From positions 7,636,017 through 7,700,016 of the forward strand of contig NZ_JQML01000001.1 of NCBI RefSeq assembly GCF_000744705.1: DNA of 64,000 nucleotides, in the 5' to 3' direction. The position numbers and the translations under genes are program-made. Below, piece by piece: positions 34,619 through 42,360 of this stretch (its first letter is position 1; the number at the start of each line of letters is the position of its first letter). This DNA comes from Streptacidiphilus albus JL83 (lineage in GTDB: Bacteria; Actinomycetota; Actinomycetes; Streptomycetales; Streptomycetaceae). Below the pieces are notes generated by a model. The model was not told the DNA's origin, ran no database searches, and was given only the letters and a program-made list of their open reading frames with translations.

Positions 34619-34694
34619 GTTGCGGCGGCGTCCGCCGCAACTCGCGGACCGGCCCCGCGCCCTGGCCAGGCACGGCCGGGACGCGGGGCCGGTC
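34619..34694 (-). terminator. Two tandem hairpins after the GH3 gene
   Basis: GACCGGCCCCGCG (34647-34659) pairs with CGCGGGGCCGGTC (34682-34694), and GTTGCGGCGG / CCGCCGCAAC pair at 34619-34641. They lie just past the GH3 stop and before the esterase start, so they may terminate or reduce read-through into the esterase gene. Confidence 0.65.
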
Positions 34695-34702
34695 GGATTG
34701 CG

Positions 34703-37279
34703 TCAGCCCTGGAGAGGCACCTCCAGGACGACGCCGATCGGCAGGTCGGCGACGCTGCGCCCGGCCCGGACCCGGTAGTTGCCCGGTCGGTCGGTCCAGC
34801 CGTCGGCGCCCCAGGTCTGGAAGGCGCGCAGCGGGAGCTGGATCCTGGCCTCCGCCCGCTCGCCGGGGGCAGCGGTCACGGTCGCGAAGCCGGCCAGCGC
34901 GGTCCCCGGGCGCGTGGTGTCGGAGCCGTCCGGGGACAGGTACAGCTGGACGACCTCGCGCCCGGCCCTTGCGCCGGTGTTGCGGATCCGGACGAGCGCC
35001 TCCACGACCGGCGCCCAGGGGTCGTCGCCCGCGACCGGCGCGAGCAGCCGCAGCTCCAGCCCCTCGTAGGCCCAGTCCGTGTAGCCGAGGCCGTGGCCGA
35101 ACCAGTACGCGGGGGCGACGCCGTCCCGGCGCTGCCAGGCGCGGTACCCGATGAACAGCCCCTCCTCGTAGGTCAGTCGGCCGTCCACCGGCTCCACGCC
35201 CCAGACCGGTGCGTCCACCTCGGCGACCGGCCAGGTGGTGGGCAGCCGGCCGCCCGGCTCGCGGGCGCCGGTGAGCACGTCGGCCAGCGCCGAGCCCGCC
35301 TCCTGGCCCGGGAACCAGCCGAGCAGCACCGCCGCGACCTGCTCGCGCCACGGCATCAGCACCGGCGCACCGGCGTTGACCACGACCACGGTGCGCGGGT
35401 TGACCGCCGCGACCCGGGCGACCAGCTCGTCCTGGCGGCCGGGCAGGGCCAGCGAGGCCCGGTCGACGCCCTCGCTCTCGACCTCCTCGGTGGTCGCGAC
35501 GACCACCACCGCCACGTCCGCGGCGGCCGCGACGGCGACGGCCTCGTCCAGCAGTTCGTCGGCGGTGCCGACCGGCTCGCCGTGGCCGAGGGTGAACGAG
35601 ACCAGGCCGAAGCCGGCGAAACCGCTGCCCTCCGGCAGCACGTGCCGCAGGGTCAGCGTGACCGGTGCGGTGCCGGCCAGCTCCAGTTCGAAGACGCGCT
35701 CCGGCGGGTTGAGGAACGCCGCCGCCGGGTCCTCGCCCTCCACCGGCACGATGTCGTCGAAGAGCACCGCGCCGTCCGCCTCCAGCACGAACCGGCCCAC
35801 GCCCCGGATGCCCACCCGGTGGGTGCCCGTGCGCCCCGGCTGCAGGGAGCCGGAGACCTCGACGGCGGCCAGGTCGGCGAAGGAGAGGCGGTCCGGGAGC
35901 TGCCCGATCCAGCGGGCGGCGCCGTCCGGCAGCGTGGTGGTGCCGAGCTCGGCGCCGTCCCGGCCGAGGAAGCGGGCCTCGACCCGGGCGGCCAGCGGTC
36001 GCAGGTGGACGTTGGGGTCCGCGCCGACCGCGTGGGCGAGGGCGGTGGTCGGCGGGAGCGCGGCCCGCAGCCCCGCCAACGGGCTGACCACGTGGGTCGG
36101 GAAGACCTGCGCCGACCCGCCGCCTCCGATCCGGGCCTCCTGCGCGGCCGCGCCGATCAGCGCGACCGACCCGAGGCCGGCCGGGAGCGGCAGCACGCCG
36201 TCGTTGGCCAGCAGCACCATGCCGGCTGCCGCGACCTCGCGGGCCAGCGCCTCGCCGTCGATCGGCGCGGGCAGCGCCTCGGCCGGGACGGCGGCCGGCG
36301 CGTCGGCCAGCAGCCCGACCCGGGCCGCGAGCCGCAGCACCCGGCGGGCCAGCTCGTCCACGGTCTCCTCGGGCACCCGGCCGTCGCGGACCGCGCGGAC
36401 CAGGTGCTCGCCGTAGACGGTGGCCGGTCCCGGCATGGCCACGTCCATCCCGGCCAGCGCGTCCCTGACGGTGTCGCGGGCGCCGGTCCAGTCCGAGACC
36501 AGGACCCCGTCGAAGCCCCACTCGCCGCGCAGGACGCCGTTGTTGAGCTCCTGGTGCTCGGTCATGAACTCGCCGTTGACCTTGTTGTAGGCGGCCATCA
36601 GGCCCCACGGCGAGGCCTTGCGGACGATCGCCTCGAACGGCGCCAGGTAGAGCTCGCGCAGCGTGCGCTCGTCGGCGCGGACGTCGACGGTGAAGCGGTC
36701 GGTCTCCGAGTCGTTGGCGACGAAGTGCTTGGGGGTGGTCCCCACCCCGCCGGACTGGACCCCGCTCACGAAGGCCGCGCCGATCTCGCCGGTGAGCAGC
36801 GGGTCCTCCGAGTAGGCCTCGAAGTGGCGGCCGCCGCGCGGGCTGCGGTGCAGGTTGACGGTCGGCGCCAGGACCACGTGCGCGCCCTTGCGGCGCGCCT
36901 CCTGGGCCAGCAGCTGGCCGGTGCGGTGGGCGAGCTCCGGGTTCCAGGAGGCGGCCAGCGCGGTGGGCGAGGGCACCGAGACGGAGGGGTCGTCCGGCGT
37001 CCAGTTCTCGCCGCGGACGCCGGCCGGGCCGTCGGACATGACCAGCCGGCCCAGGCCGATGGACTCGTCGGCCGGCAGCGACCACATGTCGGCGCCTGCC
37101 AGCAGCGCGACCTTGGCGGTCAGGTCCAGCTTGCCGAGCGCCGCCTCGACGGCCGCCTCGCGCACCTGCTCGTCGCCGTGCGCGTCGCCGTGCATCTCGC
37201 GGTGCCTGTCGCTCTGCTCCGGGCGACCGTTCTGCTGATTGGTAGTCATATCTCCCACACTGCGACTTTCGGGCTTCAT
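34703..37279 (-). CDS. Cytoplasmic GH3 beta-glycosidase with PA14 insert
   Basis: 858 residues, start ATG at 37279 with AGGAAG 9 bp upstream; ATG at 37249 is possible. The GH3 N-terminal barrel holds RSPRGGRHFEAYSEDP (145-160), KHF (184-186) and the nucleophile D263 in GVLVSDWTG. The alpha/beta sandwich contains an inserted PA14-like domain (about 405-520, LQPGRTGTHRVGIRGVGRF). The C-terminal Fn3-like domain follows YWFGHGLGYTDW. No signal peptide. It would cleave beta-glucosides or related oligosaccharides imported by the MFS transporter 36 bp upstream. Confidence 0.93.
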   Translation of the reverse strand: MKPESRSVGDMTTNQQNGRPEQSDRHREMHGDAHGDEQVREAAVEAALGKLDLTAKVALLAGADMWSLPADESIGLGRLVMSDGPAGVRGENWTPDDPSVSVPSPTALAASWNPELAHRTGQLLAQEARRKGAHVVLAPTVNLHRSPRGGRHFEAYSEDPLLTGEIGAAFVSGVQSGGVGTTPKHFVANDSETDRFTVDVRADERTLRELYLAPFEAIVRKASPWGLMAAYNKVNGEFMTEHQELNNGVLRGEWGFDGVLVSDWTGARDTVRDALAGMDVAMPGPATVYGEHLVRAVRDGRVPEETVDELARRVLRLAARVGLLADAPAAVPAEALPAPIDGEALAREVAAAGMVLLANDGVLPLPAGLGSVALIGAAAQEARIGGGGSAQVFPTHVVSPLAGLRAALPPTTALAHAVGADPNVHLRPLAARVEARFLGRDGAELGTTTLPDGAARWIGQLPDRLSFADLAAVEVSGSLQPGRTGTHRVGIRGVGRFVLEADGAVLFDDIVPVEGEDPAAAFLNPPERVFELELAGTAPVTLTLRHVLPEGSGFAGFGLVSFTLGHGEPVGTADELLDEAVAVAAAADVAVVVVATTEEVESEGVDRASLALPGRQDELVARVAAVNPRTVVVVNAGAPVLMPWREQVAAVLLGWFPGQEAGSALADVLTGAREPGGRLPTTWPVAEVDAPVWGVEPVDGRLTYEEGLFIGYRAWQRRDGVAPAYWFGHGLGYTDWAYEGLELRLLAPVAGDDPWAPVVEALVRIRNTGARAGREVVQLYLSPDGSDTTRPGTALAGFATVTAAPGERAEARIQLPLRAFQTWGADGWTDRPGNYRVRAGRSVADLPIGVVLEVPLQG

Positions 37280-37315
37280 CTGGAACAGCTTCCTTTCAGG
37301 TTTGCGGCGGGCGGG

Positions 37316-38656
37316 TCAGCGGACGGAGCGGATCGGCCGGATGGCCAGCGCACCGAGCACGGCGAAGGCGCCGCCCGCAGCGAAGAGCAGGTTGTAGCCG
37401 CCTACCCCGACCAGCACCGAAGCGACGAACGGCGCGACGATCTGCGGGCCGGCGTTGGCCACGTTCAGCACGCCCAGGTCCCGGGCGGCGTCCTCGGCCT
37501 TCGGCAGGACCAGGGTGACCAGCGCGTTGTCGACGGCGAAGAAGCAGCCGAAGGCCAGGCCGTTGACGACGGAGAAGACGACCATCCCGACGAAGGTCGG
37601 GCTGATGATCGGGATCAGCACGGCCAGGCCGGTGGTGGCGGCCGAGATGCCGACGAAGACCTTGCGGGCGTCCATCCGGTCCGAGAGCGGCCCGCAGATC
37701 GCGATCGAGACGACCATGGCGACGCTGCTGACCGGCGTCAGCACGGCCGCTGCGGCGGTCGCGCTCATCCCGTGCGGCAGGCTGATGTGGTCCTGCAGGA
37801 TGTACAGCTGGTAGCCGCTGACGCCGAAGTACCCGAGGACCAGCAGCGCGCGGCCGATGAACGCCCAGCGGAAGTCGTGGGCACGCAGGCTGTCGGCGAA
37901 GGCGTGGACCTGTTCGCCGAGCGTGGCCGGAGCCTTGGGCGGGCGGCGCTGCTCCTTGCCGAGCACGGTGAACAGCACCGCTGCCGCCGCGACGACCAGG
38001 CCGAGCACCAGGTAGCCGGTGGCGAAGCTGCCGGAGAACGCGTTGGCGATGAGCACGCCGACGATGGATCCGATCGGCACGCCCAGTCCGACCGCCGCCG
38101 AGGCGATCCCGCGCCGGGCGACCGGCACCCGGTCCGGGATCACCGAGGTGATCGCGGCCTGGAAGACGTTCATCACGGCCTGGCCGAGGCACCAGGCGAT
38201 GGCGACCAGCAGGATCGAGTTGACCGCGCCGAGCAGCAGCATCGCCGGGACCGCGAGCAGGCCGCCGCCGAGGATCCACGGGTTGCGGCGGCCGGACCGG
38301 TCCGAGAGCGCGCCCGCGACCGGGTTGAAGACGGTGGCGAAGACCGCGCTGACCCCGCCGATCAGGCCGAGCATGGCGACCTTGTGGTGCGGGGAGATCT
38401 GTTCGACCTGCAGCGGCAGCAGGATGCCGCCGACGCCGATGTAGAGCGCGTACATCGCCGAGTTGCCGGTGAAGAGCAGCGGCAGCAGCCCACGGGTGGG
38501 CGTCGGCTCGGCGCCGGCGGCGCCGGTGCCACCTGCGCCACCGGCGGCGGCAGCGGACTGCTCGGCCGGGGCCGGGTTCGGGGCCGGGTTCGGGGCGGGA
38601 GACAGGGTCGGGGTCGGGGTCGGTCTGGGGGTGGGGATCGGCTCGGAAAGGGCCAC
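37316..38656 (-). CDS. MFS sugar transporter
   Basis: 446 residues. GTG at 38656 is chosen because GGAGGG lies just upstream; the longer frame would run through the operator. After a Pro-rich cytoplasmic tail (PTPRPTPTPTLSPAPNPAPN) there are 12 hydrophobic segments starting at LLPLLFTGNSAMYALYIGVG, with a motif A-like AGALSDRSGRRNPW after helix 2. It is the first gene of an operon with the GH3 enzyme and is divergent from a LacI regulator, so it probably imports a glycoside. Confidence 0.85.
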   Translation of the reverse strand: MALSEPIPTPRPTPTPTLSPAPNPAPNPAPAEQSAAAAGGAGGTGAAGAEPTPTRGLLPLLFTGNSAMYALYIGVGGILLPLQVEQISPHHKVAMLGLIGGVSAVFATVFNPVAGALSDRSGRRNPWILGGGLLAVPAMLLLGAVNSILLVAIAWCLGQAVMNVFQAAITSVIPDRVPVARRGIASAAVGLGVPIGSIVGVLIANAFSGSFATGYLVLGLVVAAAAVLFTVLGKEQRRPPKAPATLGEQVHAFADSLRAHDFRWAFIGRALLVLGYFGVSGYQLYILQDHISLPHGMSATAAAAVLTPVSSVAMVVSIAICGPLSDRMDARKVFVGISAATTGLAVLIPIISPTFVGMVVFSVVNGLAFGCFFAVDNALVTLVLPKAEDAARDLGVLNVANAGPQIVAPFVASVLVGVGGYNLLFAAGGAFAVLGALAIRPIRSVR

Positions 38657-38790
38657 GTCGCCCTCCAATTCCTGAAGGTGGAGCTCGGTCGGGGGGCACC
38701 GCGGCGGCTGAGGGAGGCCGCCGCGGCAGGGGTCTCGCAACCCCGCGCCGCTCCTGCGTCCCGCTGGTTGCACCACACTGGTCACTTGCT

Positions 38791-38820
38791 GGTTACACGT
38801 GTCACCTGACACGTGTAACC
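38791..38820. promoter_or_regulatory. LacI-family operator, 30-bp palindrome
   Basis: GGTTACACGTGTCA (38791-38804) and its exact inverse TGACACGTGTAACC (38807-38820), separated by CC. It lies midway between the divergent transporter and LacI genes, where it could control both. It contains ACACGTGT twice, in inverted copies. Confidence 0.75.
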
Positions 38821-38882
38821 ACATGTTTAGCATTGGTTTCGGCCATTCACCAGCCCCCGCTCGTGGAAAGATGTGGAGCGCC

Positions 38883-39911
38883 ATGAGCGAAACGTCATCT
38901 CCCGCGCCGACCAGCGCGGACATCGCCCGGCTCGCGGGGGTCTCCCGGGCCACCGTCTCCTACGTGCTGAACGACACGGCCGGGGTCCGGGTCAGCGAGC
39001 AGACCCGGCAGCGCGTCCGCGCCGCCGCGGACCAGCTGGGCTACGTCCCGCACGCCGCCGCGCGATCCCTGCGCGCGGGCCACTCCGGGCTGGTGCTGCT
39101 GGCCACGCCGGAGGTCACCTTCGGCCCGCTCTTCACCGAGTTCTTCACCGAACTGCGCGCGGGGCTGCGGAGCCACGGCTACACGGCCGTCCTCTACGGC
39201 AACCGCGCCGACCTCTCCGGCCGGGAGGCCGCCCGCGCCTGGGCCGAGCTGCGCCCGACGGCGGTGGTCAGCGGCCTCGCCGACGACCTGACGCCGGAGG
39301 GCCTGGAGATCCTCCGGCGCTCGGGCACCCGGGCCGTGCTGACCCTCGGCCCGCAGCAGGTCCCCGGCGTCCACGCGCTGGTCCTGGACCAGCGCGAGAT
39401 GGGGGTGACCGCCGGCGCCCACCTGCTGGCGCGGGGCCACCGGGCTATCGGCGTGATCATGCCGACCGACGAGACCCTGCGCCTCTTCAGCGAGCCCCGC
39501 CTGGCGGGCGTCCGCGCGGCGGTGGGGGCGGAGGCCGGGGGAGCGGCGGACGGGGTCCGGGTGGAACCGCTGGACCTCGACTACACCGAGGAGTCGGCCG
39601 CGGCCCTCGCCGCGCGCTGGCGCTCACTCGGGCTGACGGCCCTGTTCTGCTACAACGACGAGTACGCGGCGCTGGTCCTGGCCGCGTTCCAGGACGCCGG
39701 CATCGCCGTCCCGGGGGAGGCCGCGCTGGTCGGTTCGGACGACCTGATGCTCGCCCGGGTGCTGCGCCCGCGGCTGACCTCCGTCCATGTCGCGCTGCCG
39801 CAGGGGCTGGTGCTGGCGGACCTGATCGACCGGCTGATCCGCGAGCCGGAGACCCCGGCGGAGACGCACCGGGTCGGCAGCGCCCGGATCAGCGTCCGCG
39901 ACAGCGGCTGA
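38883..39911 (+). CDS. LacI-family transcriptional regulator
   Basis: 342 residues. ATG at 38883 has GGAG upstream. The LacI HTH is SADIARLAGVSRATVSYVLN (12-31), with the hinge helix at PHAAARSLRAG. The periplasmic-binding-protein-like effector domain ends in GSDDLMLARVLRPRLTSVHV. It is divergent from the MFS-GH3-esterase genes across a perfect palindrome and is probably their sugar-responsive repressor. Confidence 0.92.
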   Translation: MSETSSPAPTSADIARLAGVSRATVSYVLNDTAGVRVSEQTRQRVRAAADQLGYVPHAAARSLRAGHSGLVLLATPEVTFGPLFTEFFTELRAGLRSHGYTAVLYGNRADLSGREAARAWAELRPTAVVSGLADDLTPEGLEILRRSGTRAVLTLGPQQVPGVHALVLDQREMGVTAGAHLLARGHRAIGVIMPTDETLRLFSEPRLAGVRAAVGAEAGGAADGVRVEPLDLDYTEESAAALAARWRSLGLTALFCYNDEYAALVLAAFQDAGIAVPGEAALVGSDDLMLARVLRPRLTSVHVALPQGLVLADLIDRLIREPETPAETHRVGSARISVRDSG

Positions 39912-39912
39912 C

Positions 39913-39946
39913 GGCCCGGCCGGGTCCGGCCTGGGGCGGCCGGGCC
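39913..39946. terminator. Hairpin after LacI gene
   Basis: 10-bp stem GGCCCGGCCG / CGGCCGGGCC with a 14-nt loop, directly after the stop and facing the minus-strand lanthipeptide cluster. Confidence 0.6.
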
Positions 39947-39952
39947 GGGCGG

Positions 39953-40057
39953 CTACGGGACGATCTGCACGTCGTACCGGTCGCCGTCGAGGATCCGGTC
40001 GAAGGAGTACCAGTTGCCGAGCTTCGTGCCCGCGCTGGAACTGAAATCACCAGTCAT
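39953..40057 (-). CDS. Small ORF or gene remnant downstream of the lanthipeptide operon
   Basis: 34 codons from ATG 40057 to TAG. The peptide begins MTGDFSSSAG and ends DGDRYDVQIVP, and NWYSFDRILDGDRYDV reads like a genuine protein end. There is no good ribosome site. It lies 63 bp after the last lanthipeptide gene on the same strand. It could be the 3' stub of a gene truncated when the cluster was acquired, or a real small protein. No family recognised. Confidence 0.3.
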   Translation of the reverse strand: MTGDFSSSAGTKLGNWYSFDRILDGDRYDVQIVP

Positions 40058-40120
40058 CCCCGTAGGGCTGCGCCGGAGCGAGGGCCCGCGCCATCGTCGG
40101 GGAGCAGAGCGAGCGGCAGA

Positions 40121-41182
40121 TCATGACCACGGTGATCCGGGCCTTCGGTTCAGTGACGATCCGATGGCCGCCCTGCCGTCGGGGTCCGTCGGTTCCTCTT
40201 CCAAGATCGCTCTGCTTGCCGCGGCGGCCAGGAGCGCTTGGGCGTGGGTGGGCAGCCCGAGCCGGTTCCAGTGAAAGATGACGTGGTAGCTGAGTACCTG
40301 GCGGAGCCCGCGTTCGAGAGCTCCGGTGCGGTTCGCTTCGCCGAGCTCTCGCCCGGCCCGGCGGAAGTCCTCAGCCCATCGCGCTGCCGGCATCAGAGGG
40401 CCTGTGATGCCGAACAGGGGACCGTCGGCTGAGGTGTCGGCGTGCAGAAGGTTGTGAACATCGCCGATCAGAGTGTCGAGTCGGCTGGTATCGGTTTCGC
40501 TGGGAAATGGACGTTCGAGGCTGACGCGGTGCCATACATCGCCTTGCTCATACCACTCGGCGCCTGCGGCGCGGAACATGGCGGTGCACAGGAGGACGGA
40601 CAATTCGCGTTGTCCCAGGGGCACGGTCGGGGGGTTGAGGATCTGTGTGCTGTCCGCGTGGAAGAGAGTGTGCGCGACTGTCATGGCGAGGGGCCCGCCG
40701 AACGCGGGCTCTTCCGGCTCGTACACACTTTGCCACCAGCGTCGGACGGCACCGCCTTTGACAAGGTCGTCCAGGGCGATGGCGATGGTCGCGGCGGCGT
40801 TCCCCGCACTTGGGTTGTGGAGCCGCAGCCGCCAGCAGGGGTACTTGCGGATGAACCACCATGTGGCTCCGACGGCGGTCGCGCTGTGCAGGGCGGGTGC
40901 GAGCTTCGTGACGGCTGTGCTGCGGCTCGTGTCCCAGTCTTCGAACTCGATGTATGCCTGCCAGCAGTTCGCGGCGGCCTGTCGCTGGAGGGCGTCTCGG
41001 CCGGCCCGGTGGAAGGCGGCGACGGCTTCGGTCAGGTCTGCGGTCGGCAGGCCAGCGACTGAGGCGGACGCGGTGACCGAGATGCCGGCTAGGACGCGCA
41101 GGACTGCTGCCTCCACACGGGGAAGCTCGGGCAAGGGCTGACGCGGGTTCAGGTCCTGGGTGGTCAGTCGATCAGCAGGCAT
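40121..41182 (-). CDS. Stand-alone SpaB_C / thiopeptide-type bacteriocin biosynthesis protein
   Basis: 353 residues, ATG at 41182 inside the end of lanC (19-bp overlap). After an N-terminal region of about 85 residues, the domain begins with CWQAYIEFEDWDTSRSTAV, continues through WWFIRKYPCWRLRLHNPSA and ends with HVIFHWNRLGLPTHAQALLA. This is the pattern of the lantibiotic dehydratase C-terminal (SpaB_C) family, whose members carry out glutamate elimination or cycloaddition. The full-length LanB upstream already has such a domain, so this copy may act at another site or help in elimination. Confidence 0.85.
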   Translation of the reverse strand: MPADRLTTQDLNPRQPLPELPRVEAAVLRVLAGISVTASASVAGLPTADLTEAVAAFHRAGRDALQRQAAANCWQAYIEFEDWDTSRSTAVTKLAPALHSATAVGATWWFIRKYPCWRLRLHNPSAGNAAATIAIALDDLVKGGAVRRWWQSVYEPEEPAFGGPLAMTVAHTLFHADSTQILNPPTVPLGQRELSVLLCTAMFRAAGAEWYEQGDVWHRVSLERPFPSETDTSRLDTLIGDVHNLLHADTSADGPLFGITGPLMPAARWAEDFRRAGRELGEANRTGALERGLRQVLSYHVIFHWNRLGLPTHAQALLAAAASRAILEEEPTDPDGRAAIGSSLNRRPGSPWS

Positions 41183-42360
41183 GCGTCCCATCCGGTGGTC
41201 GGGGGCTCGGCGGTGGTCGCGACGGCCAGGGCGAGGGTCGTTCCGGCGTGGCCGTTGAGGAACCCGATGGACAACGGCTCGGATCGCGCGTGGAGGGCGA
41301 AGGTCTTGGCCAGGGTGGGGAGGCGGGCGGTCAGGGCTGGGCTGATTGCGTCCCGGGCGGCCCGCCAGGCGCACTGGTAGAGGCCGGCCCAGCCGTGGCA
41401 CAGGCCAGGGTCGGTGACCTGGGCCAGCTGAACCGGGTCGGCGAGGCAGTCGGCCAGGGCCTGCTCGAATCCGCGTTGCTTCTCAGGGTCGCCCAGCACG
41501 ATCGCGGACAGCTGTCCGGCGCGGGCGATCGAGGGGGTGCCATAGCACCAGCTCGGTCGCCCGGCGCAGTGCTGTCGCGGCCGGCCCGTCGTGATCTCGG
41601 ACAGTGTGATCGTCTCCGGCCACCACACCCCCTGGGGGCTGCCCTGCCTCCACCGCGACAGCCAGGCGTCCACCGTTCGGATCGCCTCCGTCTGCCCGGG
41701 GACGGTGAGTCCTTGCCGGGCTGCCTGGGCCAGCAGCAGGAGTGGGCCGGTGATTCCGTGTGCGGCACCGAAGTTCGCGTGCGGCTCGCCATGGAATGCT
41801 CCGCCTGCCCAGTGCGGGCCGTGGCCGACCCACCATCCAGGAAGCCGGCGGCGGTGGAGCTTGATGGGCCGAGTGAGGGCGACGAGGTAGGTCAGGACGT
41901 GTTCGAGGGCGTCGCTGCCGGGCTGGGTGCGGAGTAGCAGTGCTCCGATGCCGGTGAGGCCGTAGAGCAGGTCGTACTCGTGGAATGGCGCGGCGTCGGC
42001 GCGGCCGATGCGAGCCAGTCCGGCGGCCGCCCGCTGGTGTGCGATGTCGCGGACGTACCGGTCGAGGATTCGGCGAGGGGCCTGGTAGCGCTCGGCGGGG
42101 GCGGCGGCGGTGTGCAGGACGAACGCGAGGGCGGGTGCGCCGAGGAACAGTCCGGCGTCCGTGCTGCCGAGTACTTCGCCGCTGGTCGCTTCCTTGACCC
42201 AGGTGTGGGCTTCTTGCCAAGTACCCTTTCCGGTGCGGGCGCGCTCGATGTGGAGAAGAGCGGCTCCGGCTGCGCCGTCGGCAAGGGACTGCGCTGCCCA
42301 GAACGTCCCGTTGGTGCCCGGTGCGGTGCTGGATACGGTGTCGGTCTTCACTGGACCCAC
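41164..42360 (-). CDS. lanC: Lanthipeptide cyclase LanC
   Basis: 398 residues, ATG at 42360 overlapping the end of lanB by 13 bp. Zinc ligands of LanC are visible: C272 (GRPSWCYG) and C321-H322 (LCHGWAGL). H201 in NFGAAHGITG and the GxxG pattern WVGHGPHWAGG are also present. The enzyme adds Cys thiols to dehydroalanine/dehydrobutyrine to form lanthionine rings. Translational coupling to LanB is expected from the overlap. Confidence 0.93.
   Translation of the reverse strand: MGPVKTDTVSSTAPGTNGTFWAAQSLADGAAGAALLHIERARTGKGTWQEAHTWVKEATSGEVLGSTDAGLFLGAPALAFVLHTAAAPAERYQAPRRILDRYVRDIAHQRAAAGLARIGRADAAPFHEYDLLYGLTGIGALLLRTQPGSDALEHVLTYLVALTRPIKLHRRRLPGWWVGHGPHWAGGAFHGEPHANFGAAHGITGPLLLLAQAARQGLTVPGQTEAIRTVDAWLSRWRQGSPQGVWWPETITLSEITTGRPRQHCAGRPSWCYGTPSIARAGQLSAIVLGDPEKQRGFEQALADCLADPVQLAQVTDPGLCHGWAGLYQCAWRAARDAISPALTARLPTLAKTFALHARSEPLSIGFLNGHAGTTLALAVATTAEPPTTGWDACLLID

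Noticed and set aside
35093..38809. Plus-strand 1,238-codon frame opposite GH3 and MFS genes
   Set aside because: Antisense to two well-supported genes and to their operator; composition is typical of a GC-rich shadow.
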